Shown here one piece after another: positions 43,732 through 53,815 of a stretch of 64,000 bases of DNA (within the stretch, counting starts at the first letter, position 1; every line of letters starts with the position of its first letter). Source of the DNA: Odontocerum albicorne (lineage: Eukaryota; Arthropoda; Insecta; Trichoptera; Odontoceridae). The DNA is taken from assembly GCA_949825065.1 (NCBI GenBank), contig OX463846.1, positions 13,391,753-13,455,752 on the forward strand, written 5' to 3'. A program made the position numbers and the translations under genes. The notes beneath the pieces are model-generated. The model saw only the letters and a program-made list of their open reading frames with translations. It did not search any database and had not been told where the DNA came from.

Positions 43732-43899
43732 ATTATAATTTATTTTTATCACTGTTTATTCCACTTTTTTGTAACGGTATAACCCTATCGGTTTCAAGGC
43801 TTTCACCTCATCTTCAGGGGAGCAAAAGCTTTGAAACCGGTAGGGTTATACCGTTACAAAAAAGTGGAATAAACAGTGTTGTATAAAAATAAATTACAA
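43732..43899. mobile_element. Foldback element with arms of more than 50 bp
   Basis: 'cactgtttattccacttttt' (43750 onward) through 'taacggtataaccctatcgg', 'tttcaaggct' is mirrored by the complement ending at 43878, with only scattered mismatches. The complementarity extends outward into 'taatttatttttat' after a four-base interruption. The about 20-base centre contains 'cctcatcttcaggggagc'. This looks like a fold-back MITE or two inverted copies of one terminal repeat joined tail to tail. Confidence 0.88.
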
Positions 43900-44184
43900 T
43901 GTCTTTAAACCTCCACAACGTAAATGCCTTAACTATAAACAACAGCTTAAGCATTAGTTTGAATTATTAAATATTTAAATTATAATAAGTTACTTTTGAT
44001 GAATTACTACTTACTGCAGATTTCTGATTAATGCTAATTGTGAAACTAATTAATCTTATTGTGTCTTTGAATCAAAGTGGGATAAAACAACAATCAAAAG
44101 ACACAATAGACTCAGGGTAAGACACTAGATCAAACAACAATGTTCAATGTAAATTGATCGTATATAGTGGTCCATTACCCTTTT
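43900..44184. other. AT-rich stretch with one stem
   Basis: 'attgtgtctttga' (44059) and 'tcaaaagacacaat' (44095-44108) are inverted copies about 25 bases apart. Confidence 0.5.
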
Positions 44185-44360
44185 GAAGCGAGGCCATAGT
44201 CCAGGGGCGGACTCGGAGTGGGCTGACACATGTTCGGAGGACGACACGCCAGGGCCGGGGCAGATAAGCCATTGAGTCTCGGCCCATCGGAAATTAAAGC
44301 GATCAATCTTTCAGCTGTCATCGGCCCTAAGTGGTAGCGAGGGATACCGCGAAACACGGA
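44185..44360. other. G+C-rich patch, origin unknown
   Basis: 'ccaggggcggactcggagtg', 'ggacgacacgccagggccgg' and 'tctcggcccatcgg' lie in AT-rich DNA. The opening 'ccaggggcggact' recalls ends of some hAT elements, but no matching opposite end was found. A 60-codon minus-strand frame has no motif. Confidence 0.4.
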
Positions 44361-44469
44361 TTTTCAAAATAAATTTTGTTATTAAGTTGGACGGTAACTA
44401 TGGTAAAAAAAACTTTGAAGGTATTTAAAGTGAACACTTATTTTTATGTTTATTTATTTATATATTATA

Positions 44470-45112
44470 TAGAAGCTGAATAAATGCTGTAGAAATGCAT
44501 ACATTAAGAAGAATGCACAAGGTGATAGATAATGTTATACAGAATTCAGTGATTAAGGATGAATGTAAAGTTAAGGCTGATCGATGTGTTGAGTAAGATG
44601 AAAAAAATCACGCTTAGATAATTTGGGCACGTGTGTGATGAATTTAGAAAGATTAAAAAACAAATATATAGTGCAAATGTGAGAGGAAGGCGTGTGAGAT
44701 GAAAACCAAGGAAAGTATGGTTGGATAAGTAGAATGATATTTTGAAAGAAGAAAATGTACTAAATCAGAGAAATCGTATAATTTGTATGATAAGGTATAT
44801 GGATATGTAGGAGGCTTATAATTCGGAAATTCTAGGATGAGTCCTGTGACAGCTCACAAATTTGCCCCAATACAACCTTATGTAATGTATTGACCTAAAT
44901 AACTTGCTATTTAGTAGAATTGAGGCTTATATTAAAGTTGATAAAATAATTAAAATTACTGAACATCGTTACAAGGTAGTATTGGGGCAAATTTGTGAGC
45001 AGTCACAGGACTCATCCTAGAATTTCCAAACTATAATATGTATATCGAGATAGGGAAGTCAGGCGATCTGTCCTATCTGCCTACCTCGATAAGGAAAATG
45101 TGTGGCGAAATG
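44470..45112 (+). mobile_element. LINE-1grp 3' end, split by a MITE
   Basis: It has the blocks 'aatgcatacattaagaagaatgcacaaggtgatag', 'gttgagtaagatgaaaaaaatc', 'aatttgggcacgtgtg', 'ggaaagtatggttggataag', 'aatgatattttgaaagaag' and, after the 219-bp MITE, 'atcgagatagggaagtcaggcgatctgtcc' and 'cctacctcgataaggaaa'. It is collinear with 57740-58062, where the MITE is absent. Confidence 0.75.
44817..45035. mobile_element. 219-bp MITE with long inverted ends, copy 2 (nested)
   Basis: Bounded by TATA at 44817-44820 and 45032-45035. The interior is nearly identical to 26213-26431, including 'tagaattgaggcttatatta' and 'aattactgaacat'. It sits inside the LINE-1grp copy 44470-45112, so it inserted after that LINE had arrived. 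Confidence 0.92.
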
Positions 45113-45714
45113 TATGTATTTATTTATATAATAATAGAAGATTAATCCATGCCATGCACGAGAATTTTCAATAAAAGTTCTAAACTGTTATGATATAAAA
45201 CAGTGTATATAATTGTATCTAAAATATTCAAAAGATTTACTATTTAGAACTTGAGATTCCAACATTTTATATCAATTTGCCAAATAAATTGTTGCATTGA
45301 ACACAACAAGACCATCATGACACATCAACTGACACCTGAATGTCAAAACTCGAAAATCTTCACTCGTGATTATTATTTACTTCAAGCTATACCAGGACGT
45401 GGCTTAAAATAAATGATTTGAATTTACATTTTAACTATTATTACACGCGTCTTATTTTACAATATTTACAAAAGTGAAAAAACAGAGCGACATCTGATGC
45501 AACAAAAAAAGTGGGAATATGGTAATCACGACTCAAATAAAAGTTTTCTTGTCACAAAAGAGATGAGATTTGATTATAAAATATAAAAAAAAAACAATTT
45601 ATGTCATGTAGTATATAAGCTATGGAAAACTTATTTGATGAAATACAGTCTGAGAGTAAAACCCACTTATTAGTGGAATTCACCAGATATCGAATTCCGG
45701 AAAGTGAATAGAAG
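45113..45714. other. AT-rich stretch, nothing recognised
   Basis: No repeat or coding similarity noticed before the tandem array. Confidence 0.5.
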
Positions 45715-45715
45715 T

Positions 45716-45917
45716 TTTTATCAATGTAATGTTAACATCCAGCATTTGATTATGAGAACTACTTTTTTATCAATATAACGTTAACATCCAGTATTTGATG
45801 ATGAGAACTACTTTTTTTTATCAATATAACGTTAACATCCAGCATTTGATGATGAGAACTACTTTTTTATCAATATAACGTTAACATCCAGCATTTGATG
45901 ATGAGAACTACTTTTTT
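45716..45917. repeat. 49-51-bp tandem repeat, four units
   Basis: Units begin near 'tcaatataacgttaacatcc' (45721, 45770, 45821, 45870) and end 'gatgatgagaactac', with variable T-runs accounting for the length differences. Units 2-4 are nearly identical; unit 1 differs at a few positions. Confidence 0.95.
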
Positions 45918-46009
45918 AAAACTTATGACAGATTTAAATTTTATGATTCGTTTGTGCCAAATTAATGAAAATTTTTGTATTATTTCATTTTTCACGCATC
46001 TAATTAGCT

Positions 46010-46150
46010 CTGCAGTATTGTGAAATTATAGTTTGTAGCATTCGTTTCACGATAATATTGCTTTTTAATATTTCTTTATTCTATTAAAACCTGAATAGTT
46101 CATTAGGAAACAAAATCTTACTAGCAGTTTGAAACTGATGAAATTTGATG
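46010..46150 (+). repeat. Repeat Y, copy 2
   Basis: 'gcattcgtttcacgataatattgctt', 'ttattctattaaaacctgaatagttc' and 'aacaaaatcttactagcag' match copy 1 at 41610-41790. Confidence 0.55.
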
Positions 46151-46249
46151 ACGTTTACATTTTTTGACTATAAAATAAGAATTTTTCATACAAATACGTA
46201 CTATTTTCGACTGCAGGAGATGATGAATCATTTCACTACCAGGAATCCA

Positions 46250-46470
46250 AAAATCAGTATTGATAAGAAATTAATAAGACTTGTGTCAATGAACGCGTCC
46301 AAAATCTGGACTATAAATGAACAAGAGAGTGATCTTGATGTCTTAGAGAGAAAGGTACTTAGAATAATTGTTGAAGCTGTGTATGAGAGTGAAGCTTGGC
46401 AGATACTCTACAATAGTGAGTTGTACAAGTTTTACAAGGAACCCAGAGACTTGTAATATGTATTTACATA
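46250..46470 (+). pseudogene. LINE reverse-transcriptase fragment (group 5)
   Basis: The open frame reads IDKKLIRLVSMNASKIWTIN, EQESDLDVLERKVLRIIVEA, VYESEAWQILYNSELYKFYK and EPRDL to a TAA-like end at 46454-46456. The family wording is 'Y.sEtWtl...de..L..FErkvLR.I.gpv.e.g.wr.r.N.ELY.ly.epd'. Decayed fragments of the same protein may continue to about 46640. Confidence 0.75.
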
Positions 46471-46734
46471 AGTTTGGGAAAATTTGATGGTTGAGGCACG
46501 CACGTCGCGTGCCAGAGCCTCGCTTCCCAAAAAGCATTCTGAACAGCAAGTCTGAAGTACTAAGATGAATTGGCAGACCGAAATTCAAATGGAAGGATCA
46601 CGTATCCAGGAACATTGACGTTGCTTTTTTTAGAATAGGTCTTAACTGGATACGATATCTTAGCACATACGGTGATGAATATTGTCAAAATCCATCTAAT
46701 TAAAAAATTGAAATATTAAGACGAAATTCCTCAA

Positions 46735-47128
46735 TAGTATTTTACTAACAACTTTGATTTATGAGAGTGAAACGTTGACATGGAATAAGACTGAAAAGAG
46801 TCGAATAAATACTATTGAAATGTGTGCACTTAGAATATAACTTGGGGGGACAATGTGCGACAGAATACGGAATAAAGTGATTAACGATACATGTGTACTT
46901 GATTTGTTGAGTAAGATGAAGAGATAACTCTAAGATGGTTTGAGAGCGTAGAACGAACGAATGATGAAGTAACGAAATAAATATGTGGTGCAAGTGAGGG
47001 AAAGTATAATTGAATCAAGTGTATGATATTTTGAAAGAAGAAAATGTAAAAAAAAACATAGAAAACGTAGGATTTGTTTGATAAGGTAGCAAAGTCTGGC
47101 GCTCATTTTTTCGTGCCTACCCTGACAG
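46735..47128 (+). mobile_element. LINE-1grp 3' end
   Basis: It reads in pieces YESETLTWNKTEKSRINTIE, MCALRI, DRIRNKVINDTCVLDLLSKM and a tail 'aaagtctggcgctc' with 'gcctaccctgacagtgaatcgacatga'. This spans the 'YGSEtWvw.k....RiNavEMraLR' and 'DRIRN..I' landmarks. Multiple stops. Confidence 0.75.
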
Positions 47129-47335
47129 TGAATCGACATGATGGTACGAATTTAAATATTTATTCAGTACGACAAAATGCAAACTTCAGTCGAAAGCCCG
47201 TTCCCTGGGTAGCCTCTCCCAAGATAAGTCTTGCCATGAATTATGACCTGCACCAGAATTGATCGCCCAGAGTCGTTCAGTCAGGTGCTGTCAAACAAAA
47301 ATGTCGTCCAACTACCGTCGTGCTGGTACTTCCCC
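47129..47335. other. Unassigned DNA
   Basis: No repeat recognised. The sequence becomes steadily richer in G+C toward the CCGTCA tract. Confidence 0.4.
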
Positions 47336-47430
47336 GCGCGCCGTCATGTCACCGTCATCGTCAGTTCCTCCCGTCACCGTCAGTTCCTCCCGTCAGCCGT
47401 CAGCCTCCCGTCATCCGTCACGCTGATCGA
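47336..47430. repeat. CCGTCA-rich tract
   Basis: About eight occurrences of 'ccgtca' at irregular spacing, including two copies of 'gtcagttcctcccgtca'. It keeps an 88-codon plus-strand frame open (47243-47509) without any recognisable domain. The frame is most simply explained by the stop-free repeat. Confidence 0.7.
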
Positions 47431-47774
47431 GAGCCGTCGTCGATCGCCTGCGCCGAGATTGTGGGAGGAAGCCGACGGTGACATTGATGGCTTTGCGATG
47501 AAAAAGTGAAAGGTTGAAGCTAATTAAGACATTGTTGAATTACGATTGTTCGATGTTAAATTGGCTTTATCAGCATTCTGATAAACCCACTTGCAATCTC
47601 TAAGTAGGATTGCTTGATTTATATGTATCTTGATTATACTATTGGAGTAGATATCACTATTGCATGTTCAAGCATCCTCTGGAATATCGAAATGCATCTT
47701 CCTTAGACTAGTGAGTAAGACGTTTGTTTAATCGCGGATTCAATTTCAATTCTTAGTAATTTTTTACAGCTTTT
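47431..47774. other. Unassigned DNA
   Basis: About 47460-47490 is G+C-rich, then ordinary AT-rich DNA; no feature recognised. Confidence 0.45.
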
Positions 47775-47912
47775 TTTAAATAAAAGAAATGACCGAAGTC
47801 TAGGTAACATAATATCCCGAACACTAGGCGGAAAAATGCCTGTATTATTCAATGGGAGTAGCAAAGCGCGGGGCTCGAACAAGCGACCTTCCGCACTGAC
47901 ATGAACCTCAGT
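47775..47912 (-). repeat. SINE-C, partial
   Basis: The minus strand holds the 'tttcatttctt' tail, 'gacttcggtcattt', 'ttccgcctagtgttcggg' and the B-box area (complement of 'gcgcggggctcgaacaagcg'), with a cut head. It faces a plus-strand SINE-C about 100 bp away. Confidence 0.75.
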
Positions 47913-47964
47913 ATCGCATAACAATAAACTTACTAGGTTATACTCTCTATACAATGAAAGTTCG

Positions 47965-48012
47965 AGTGTTAGCAATATGGGTGACGTGTGCAGCTTTAGG
48001 TGTAGTTTGCAG
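47965..48012 (-). repeat. Repeat X, short end fragment
   Basis: 'tagcaatatgggtgacgtgtgcagctttagg' is the complement of the right end of repeat X ('cctaaagctgcacacgccactcatatctcc', near 33545-33575). Confidence 0.5.
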
Positions 48013-48014
48013 TT

Positions 48015-48235
48015 TGAGGTGCATAGCTGTGCGATAACACACTGGAATTCTGTGCGTAAGGTACTGGTTCGAACTACTCCTTTCGAATGACACGGGTATA
48101 TTCGAGGGTATAAAAATATTTATGACTTTGATCATGTTTATTGTTTCAAAAAACATACCGGTGAGCTCCAATTGTCTCACTTCGGTGCGCTATTGGATCC
48201 AATACAGCGGTGTTGCTGGTGAGATTTCTAGCTTA
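48015..48235 (+). repeat. SINE-C copy
   Basis: The head is 'gaggtgcatagctgtgcgataacacactgg', with B box 'ctggttcgaactac', then 'cgaatgacacgggtatattcg', 'tatgactttgatcatg', and a distal part 'tgggatcc'-like 'tattggatccaatacagcgg'. Its 3' end abuts a SINE-A piece. Confidence 0.75.
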
Positions 48236-48365
48236 AAGAGGAGAATGGAAACTTAATGAGGCTTGTAGTGAAAACTAGACAAATACACTTAAAAAAAATG
48301 GTAACCAACGGAAATTGAACCCGCAACCTTCGAGCTGGAAGAAGAAGAAGTCGTTAAGGCCACTG
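48236..48365 (-). repeat. SINE-A, 5' two-thirds
   Basis: The complement shows the head near 48340-48362 (decayed by a GAA run), a B box ('gcgggttcaatttccg' from 48310-48325) and the 'tagttttcactac' block near 48270. Confidence 0.55.
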
Positions 48366-48745
48366 TACGCAAATTAATTGCAATAAAAACTGTAATCGAA
48401 AATGGAAAATCCTTATCTTTAAAAATAATATCAAAAATAATTTGTCTTTAAAAAGTGATGTTAATTGCTTGTTGAATGAAAAACACGAAATAATTGACTA
48501 AATGAAGACATATTACACGTTTAAACGATTCTTGAAACGTGTTATTTTACTGATGATTGGAAGAAGAAATTATAATTGAGGTAATTTCGGTTATTAGCCG
48601 GAGTTTAAATATGATTGACTTGAGTTAAAAAGTAATGCCGATTTCATGTTACTGACATCATACAAAGATGAAATTTGTTTCATAAACAAACCGGATATAA
48701 GATTGGTATATACCGAGAGAATTAAACATTTACATTTTTTTTAAA
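48366..48745. other. AT-rich stretch, nothing recognised
   Basis: No repeat or coding similarity noticed. Confidence 0.5.
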
Positions 48746-48747
48746 TA

Positions 48748-48925
48748 CATACCATCTCGGCATATCCCTAGCGGAGTAGGCAGAGAGCACAGATCTCATA
48801 TTTTTTCTATCCAAACACACAATTTTTGTTCACTCCACATTCATATATTTATCTCATCATGAACAATCGCCTATTATTTGTGTTTTTTAATCTCACAATA
48901 TACAGTTATACTTGACTGCGTAAGA
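48748..48925 (-). mobile_element. LINE-1grp 3' end, first of two
   Basis: 'catctcggcatatccctagc' plus 'ggagtaggcagagagcacagatct' is the complement of the family's terminal 'cctctctgcctacccc' block. 'gttcactccacattcat' follows. Confidence 0.6.
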
Positions 48926-48956
48926 AAAATATATTTTAATTGTATGAAACATACAA

Positions 48957-49250
48957 ACATATATGTCATCACATCATAGCTGGAGTTTGACATAAGGGAC
49001 AGGTCACCAGACTTTCTTATCTCGATTTCCTATCATATATTTCAACTCTTGCGTATCCATACACCTTCTTATACAGCTCATACGATTTATGTTACTTTAA
49101 ACTTTTCCCTCTTTCAAAATGTTATTCACTTGATATAATCACACTTCTTCCCCTACCATGCTTTCTCTTCACATTTGAACTGTATATTTGTTTGTTGATT
49201 TTTTCTTCATTCATTCGTTCCACGTGCCCAAAACCATCTTAGATATATGG
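48957..49250 (-). mobile_element. LINE-1grp 3' end, second of two
   Basis: It starts again with a 3' terminus ('atatgtcatcacatcatagc', 'gggacaggtcaccagactt') and runs upstream through 'cccctaccatgctttctcttcac' to 'cacgtgcccaaaaccatctta'. The last block is the complement of the GHVERM-coding region. Two termini in a row on the same strand mean two insertions. Confidence 0.65.
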
Positions 49251-49369
49251 TATTTTGCTATCTTAACATGATATATTTAAATTATTAACAGATTATTGTT
49301 TTACACTTCCTTTTGAACAGGTTAACGTATCATTTTCACTTAACGTATGAGTTCATGGATTTCGTGGGG

Positions 49370-49505
49370 ATGAATAGTCATTTGAGTGGTTTTTTACGAC
49401 CATGTAACTTGCTTCATTTACTTTTGTCTAGTTGGTTGAAAGAGATTGCCGTCTGGAAATAATCCCGCCAGATTGTTTTTGCAATAAAAGTGTTAAATAA
49501 ATAAA
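49370..49505 (+). repeat. SINE-A 3' half
   Basis: 'gaccatgtaacttgcttcatttacttttgtctagttggttgaaag' plus 'agattgccgtctggaaataatcccgcc'. The variant 'atgtaacttgc...ttttgtct' is shared with the minus-strand copies at 55495 and 60085, so SINE-A has at least two 3' subfamilies. It ends in a TAAA-rich tail. Confidence 0.7.
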
Positions 49506-51009
49506 TAAATGAATAAGTAAAAAAACACCAACACCAGTATTGTCTGGACATTATTACTTAGGGTCTTATAGTAACTTGTATTATTATACTCATAAATAAA
49601 ATACAAAAAATATCGTGTACTACCTCATAAAAAAATATTTAAAAAAGGTAAAACCACCAGCTTTGATGTAAAACCAATTGAAGCTCGGATTTTTTCAATA
49701 GTATTCATTGAATAAAAACTGTAATTTGGTTTAAGCCCAATTTATGAAATGCCGTCTTTATTAAATACGTCAATGAGGAATATTACTCCCTTATTATTAA
49801 GTCAGCCAGTATTAACAAATTCATAAATCACCCAGAAACAAACGACAAGGTACCACCTTACAAATTACACCAAATTGTAAGGAATAAGCCACATTGACAG
49901 TAAAAAGTATTATAAATCATGTCGAGGCACGACACAGTTCGCTACCATTCACACAGTCGATCGTTTCCCGCCAATAATCACGGATTATTAATCTAAAATT
50001 GACGATGGAAATTCGCGTATAATTATGTGGCCATAATAAAAATTACTACGAAAAAAGCTCCGACTCCATACCCTTTTGCTGAGCGGTCGTGTGTGATTAT
50101 CTCGTAATTCCCCATAATTTGGTATCGCCAACCTGTGATTTGGGGAGCTAAAAAGCTTGTTCTTTCTAAGACGGTTATTTTCTGCTTTGGCCGTTCAGTG
50201 TAAAATGACGGCCGACCTCCTCCTTCGCTAATGACGGGAATTATACAATGTGATGGAGACAGACTGTCGTGCGTCGTGCTTGAGACTTCTTACAAGTCAG
50301 TGGTTCTTCAATTTATTTATTTTTAATTTATTTAATATTTATTTTGAAGACATGCTGAAGCTCCTACCAATATACGCTACAGGATATGCAGATCATAACT
50401 TGGCTTACATAGTCATCTCTGATGGTACCAACGTCAAGTATCCTGATCCTCTACGTTGCATTAAGCCTTCTATCACACTCGTAACGGTTAATGGACATTA
50501 ATTCATTCAATTGGTAGAAATCCATTATAGATATAATAATTTAACAATTAAATGTGAAAAAAAAAACTTAAAAATTTAAATTAAAGTGACAGATATGTTT
50601 TGCTTTATAAAAAATCGTTAATGGTTTTGGCAGTTTGACAAGAACAAAATTATTTGACAATACTTTTTTTAAACGAAACAGGTCTCTAACTTTAATTTAA
50701 GTTTATTGTGAAGATATTTTTTCCACATTTAAGTATTAAATCATTTTGTTCAAAACTAGAATAATGTCAATGAGGTCTTGTTTTTGTTAATTTTTTTTCC
50801 ACAAAGTCGTTTATTTACTTATTTATTTCACATTGATATATATTTTACCTAATCATATCAAATGATTAGGGAAAAAATATCATAAATCTAAATATAAAAT
50901 AATGACAAAAATAATTATGATTGTCACGTTTTTCAGTGAAGTGACTCAATTATGCATAAAACATTTATTGAGATTAAACCTCAATTTATTCACTGACACT
51001 GAAAACCCA
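49506..51009. other. No gene recognised; low-copy island at 49920-50270
   Basis: The island ('gaggcacgacacagttcgct', 'cagtcgatcgtttcccgcc', 'gcgtataattatgtggcc', 'gaattatacaatgtgatgg') matches no repeat in the window and has TAATTA-type homeodomain-like sites. An 83-codon frame at its edge (50250-50501) has no motif. Possible regulatory DNA; this is inference only. Confidence 0.45.
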
Positions 51010-51240
51010 CAAAAATATACTAGTCTAGTAAAAGAGTTCGTTTGGTAACAATCACACGCGCTAAACTTCTGCGAGTATTATTGCCTCTTTAAGTGCGGGG
51101 TAGTATTCAAAACATAACGAATTTGGTGCCTACTTCAGTGGCTCTAAGCCCAAAGACATTGTTGTTGCCTGACCATGCTCTTCAACATTTTCGAATCACC
51201 AATTCAGATATGTAGAAAGATTATCATATGAATGGACGAA
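51010..51240 (+). repeat. SINE-B, 3' two-thirds
   Basis: 'tagtctagtaaaagagttcg', 'ttggtaacaatcacacgcg', 'gcgagtattattgcctcttt', 'gtggctctaagcccaaagac', 'attgttgttgcctgaccatgctcttcaac' and 'cgaatcaccaattcagatatg'. Confidence 0.8.
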
Positions 51241-51589
51241 TAACAACGCCAATCTTAAGAGCGTTCCATTTGTGATAAGACAAGAATAAATTCAGATGAA
51301 AAAAGGTATGTAATTGAATCCAGTCTGAAAACCACTGAAATCAAACCAAGGACGCCTGGACAATCATGCTTTAAGTATACAAAATAAGTCAATTCTGTCA
51401 TATTCACAAACGATGGAATTACATCTGTGTTATTAGTCGTTAAATATTGTTATGGAAAGAAACGGAAAATCATAGACCCTGAACAGTGACAGAAGGGTGG
51501 ATTTGAAATAACATAATTATTTAAAAGGGTTGAAATATAGTCAAGCATTCATTTATTCTTCTACTGACATTTTTGGTGATCAACCTCTT
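51241..51589. other. Unassigned DNA
   Basis: No feature recognised. Confidence 0.45.
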
Positions 51590-52247
51590 TTCAGGATAGT
51601 TTAGTTTTCATGCCTTCTTTCTTCTCGAGGTAATGTCTTCTATCGGAGTTTGTCTATCATCATGACAACCTTATCTTGTTCAACACATCCCAAAACCACT
51701 CAGTAAAACTGCATTAAAACATCTCCCGAAAGTTCTTAAGGCAAGAGATACGGCGTCTTCCTCTGTCTCCCTTTTTCATTTATTTTTCCTTGGATAATCA
51801 TTTGTTTACCCTGATTAATCATGTATCTTGTGCCTCTCATTATCTGACCGGAGATACTGCAACTTGCGAACTTTCCCAGTTTCAAACAGTTTTTAGTTCG
51901 TATACATACGAGCAAGCTAGGGTACGTCTGTAGATCCACATTTCAAAAGCTTCGATCCTTCATGATGTGCCGTGGTTTGGTATTCATTACGTATTATCTG
52001 TAAAGTAGCGCCAGCTTTGAAAGACTCGATATTTTTCCAGAGTAAGTACATTGCACGTGATAGGAAGACCCACTCTTTTTATGCGTGCAGTCATGACACA
52101 CAACGTCTGGTATTAGTTTGTTCAGCTCCTTTCAGTTTCCAGAAAACAAATTCAGTGAGCTGTTATTAACGATATTGTTCATGATCTGGATCTTCTCGCA
52201 CTCACAGAATGACGACTCTGTCATGTCGTACTTGTGCATATCGTAAG
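51590..52247 (-). mobile_element. LINE reverse-transcriptase C-terminal remnant (group 2)
   Basis: Minus-strand pieces read AFEMW-like FEMWIYR, then YMINQGKQMIIQGKINEKGR, GRRRISCLKNFREMF and KIRLS...REERRHEN. These follow the pattern 'YxLLQLIIQGKIxGKRGxGRRRxSWLxNLRxWF ... VNKVRIAMMIANLR'. The same group is seen at 3450-4069. Similar-looking sequence continues at 52654-52720 on the far side of a hAT MITE, suggesting that the MITE split this copy. Confidence 0.65.
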
Positions 52248-52645
52248 CAGCGGTGGCTGATCTCGAGGTGCGTTGGTGCGCTGAACCGGAGAAATAATTC
52301 GCAATAATTAAATTATATATTCGCAAACATGAGTTCCAAAAATGTTAAATATTCGTATAGATTAAATATGTATAAGAATACTGACAAATAGTACGAGTAT
52401 TTTTATTTAAGTGAAAATACAAAAATATTTAAAGTGAAATTAAAAAAAAATTCTTTCAAATTGACTGGCCAAGTTTGCCAATACTACCGGAGCAATCTCC
52501 AATGCGCACCAGACGGAAATGCAGATTCATATAGGGCAGACAGACACATATAGTAAACCGTGAGACAGATATTTCATATTCGCTCAGCGTCTCAAGATGC
52601 GTTGGTGCTCAGCGCACCAACGCATTTCGAGACCAGCCGCCACTG
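52248..52645. mobile_element. hAT-type MITE with perfect 8-bp target duplication
   Basis: Left end 'cagcggtggctgatctcgag' (52248-52267) and right end (complement of 52626-52645, 'cagtggcggctggtctcgaa') form 37-bp inverted repeats with five mismatches. 'atcgtaag' flanks both sides (52240-52247 and 52646-52653). A third copy of the terminal core, 'atgcgttggtg', lies inverted next to the right end and forms an 11-bp stem with it (52599-52627). It is 398 bp and non-coding. It is not the partner of the CAGGGCTGTGG hAT family. Confidence 0.93.
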
Positions 52646-52653
52646 ATCGTAAG

Positions 52654-52910
52654 TAGCTCTTTTCACTCTGCACCTGATCCTATTCAAAGTGTACCACTAC
52701 TTCTGAGATAGACTAAAGTAAGGAAACTCCATCGTCGAGTGGCAAACAAGTTAACTATTTGTAAGTCATACTCTATCCTACAAGACCCACTTAAAATTAA
52801 TGATCGAGAAAACTCAGTCTATTTACCCTGTAACAAATAATAACTTTCGAATAAATACTTCTTATGTTTATGTGTTTACATTAACTTTTTGTTTCTAATG
52901 TTCATTGCAC
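52654..52910. other. Unassigned, possibly more of the split LINE
   Basis: 52654-52720 on the minus strand could continue the LINE at 51590-52247. The rest is AT-rich. Confidence 0.35.
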
Positions 52911-52924
52911 AGGAGAGCTCAATT

Positions 52925-53195
52925 GTACATCTTAGTTTTAGAGATATGGATGGCGTGTGCAGTTTTAGGAAGCTCTTGAACACAACCCTTTTTGGGAGTT
53001 CTTATTAAAATTTATGATTTTATATCAACACTACATATATAAACTACACCACACCTAAAAACGAATATGCTACCATCATATATTGGAAGATCTACAAAGG
53101 TTTCATCGTAGTTCGCCTTTCCTTGATAAGCTATCTACAGATTTCTTACCAAATATCTTCTGAATATATGCAGATGCGGGAAAGTGTCTAATCTA
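52925..53195 (-). repeat. Repeat X copy
   Basis: The minus strand reads 'agatatttggtaagaaatctg', 'aaacctttgtagatcttccaata', 'aatcataaattttaataagaactccc' and 'aagagcttcctaaaactgcacacgccatcc'. It is collinear with 33358-33575. Confidence 0.75.
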
Positions 53196-53227
53196 ATGGT
53201 CGCACCCACCACATTCCTATCCTTATA

Positions 53228-53455
<228 letters not shown>

Positions 53456-53655
53456 NNNNNNNNNNNNNNNNNNNNNNNNNNNNNNNNNNNNNNNNNNNNN
53501 NNNNNNNNNNNNNNNNNNNNNNNNNNNNNNNNNNNNNNNNNNNNNNNNNNNNNNNNNNNNNNNNNNNNNNNNNNNNNNNNNNNNNNNNNNNNNNNNNNNN
53601 NNNNNNNNNNNNNNNNNNNNNNNNNNNNNNNNNNNNNNNNNNNNNNNNNNNNNNN
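53456..53655. other. Assembly gap, 200 Ns
   Basis: Exactly 200 N characters, a round number suggesting a placeholder and not a measured length. Confidence 0.99.
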
Positions 53656-53659
53656 TAAT

Positions 53660-53815
53660 ATTATATCCCAGTTGTCGTATTTATTATTTAACACCACTTT
53701 ATTTCAAAAACATATTTATAAATGTTGTTAACTCTACGTGCGGAAGTATTGTCAACACGTGCGACAAAGAGATGCGAGTGTCCTACCTATCCAGTGGTTC
53801 TTAAACTGAAGGTTT
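53660..53815 (+). repeat. SINE-B, 3' part, decayed
   Basis: 'gtgcggaagtattgtcaacacgtgcgacaaag', 'tatccagtggttcttaaactgaaggtttgag'. Its 5' part is lost in or beyond the gap. Confidence 0.5.

Noticed and set aside
44185..44360. End of a hAT element ('ccaggggcggact')
   Set aside because: No matching inverted end or 8-bp duplication could be found nearby.
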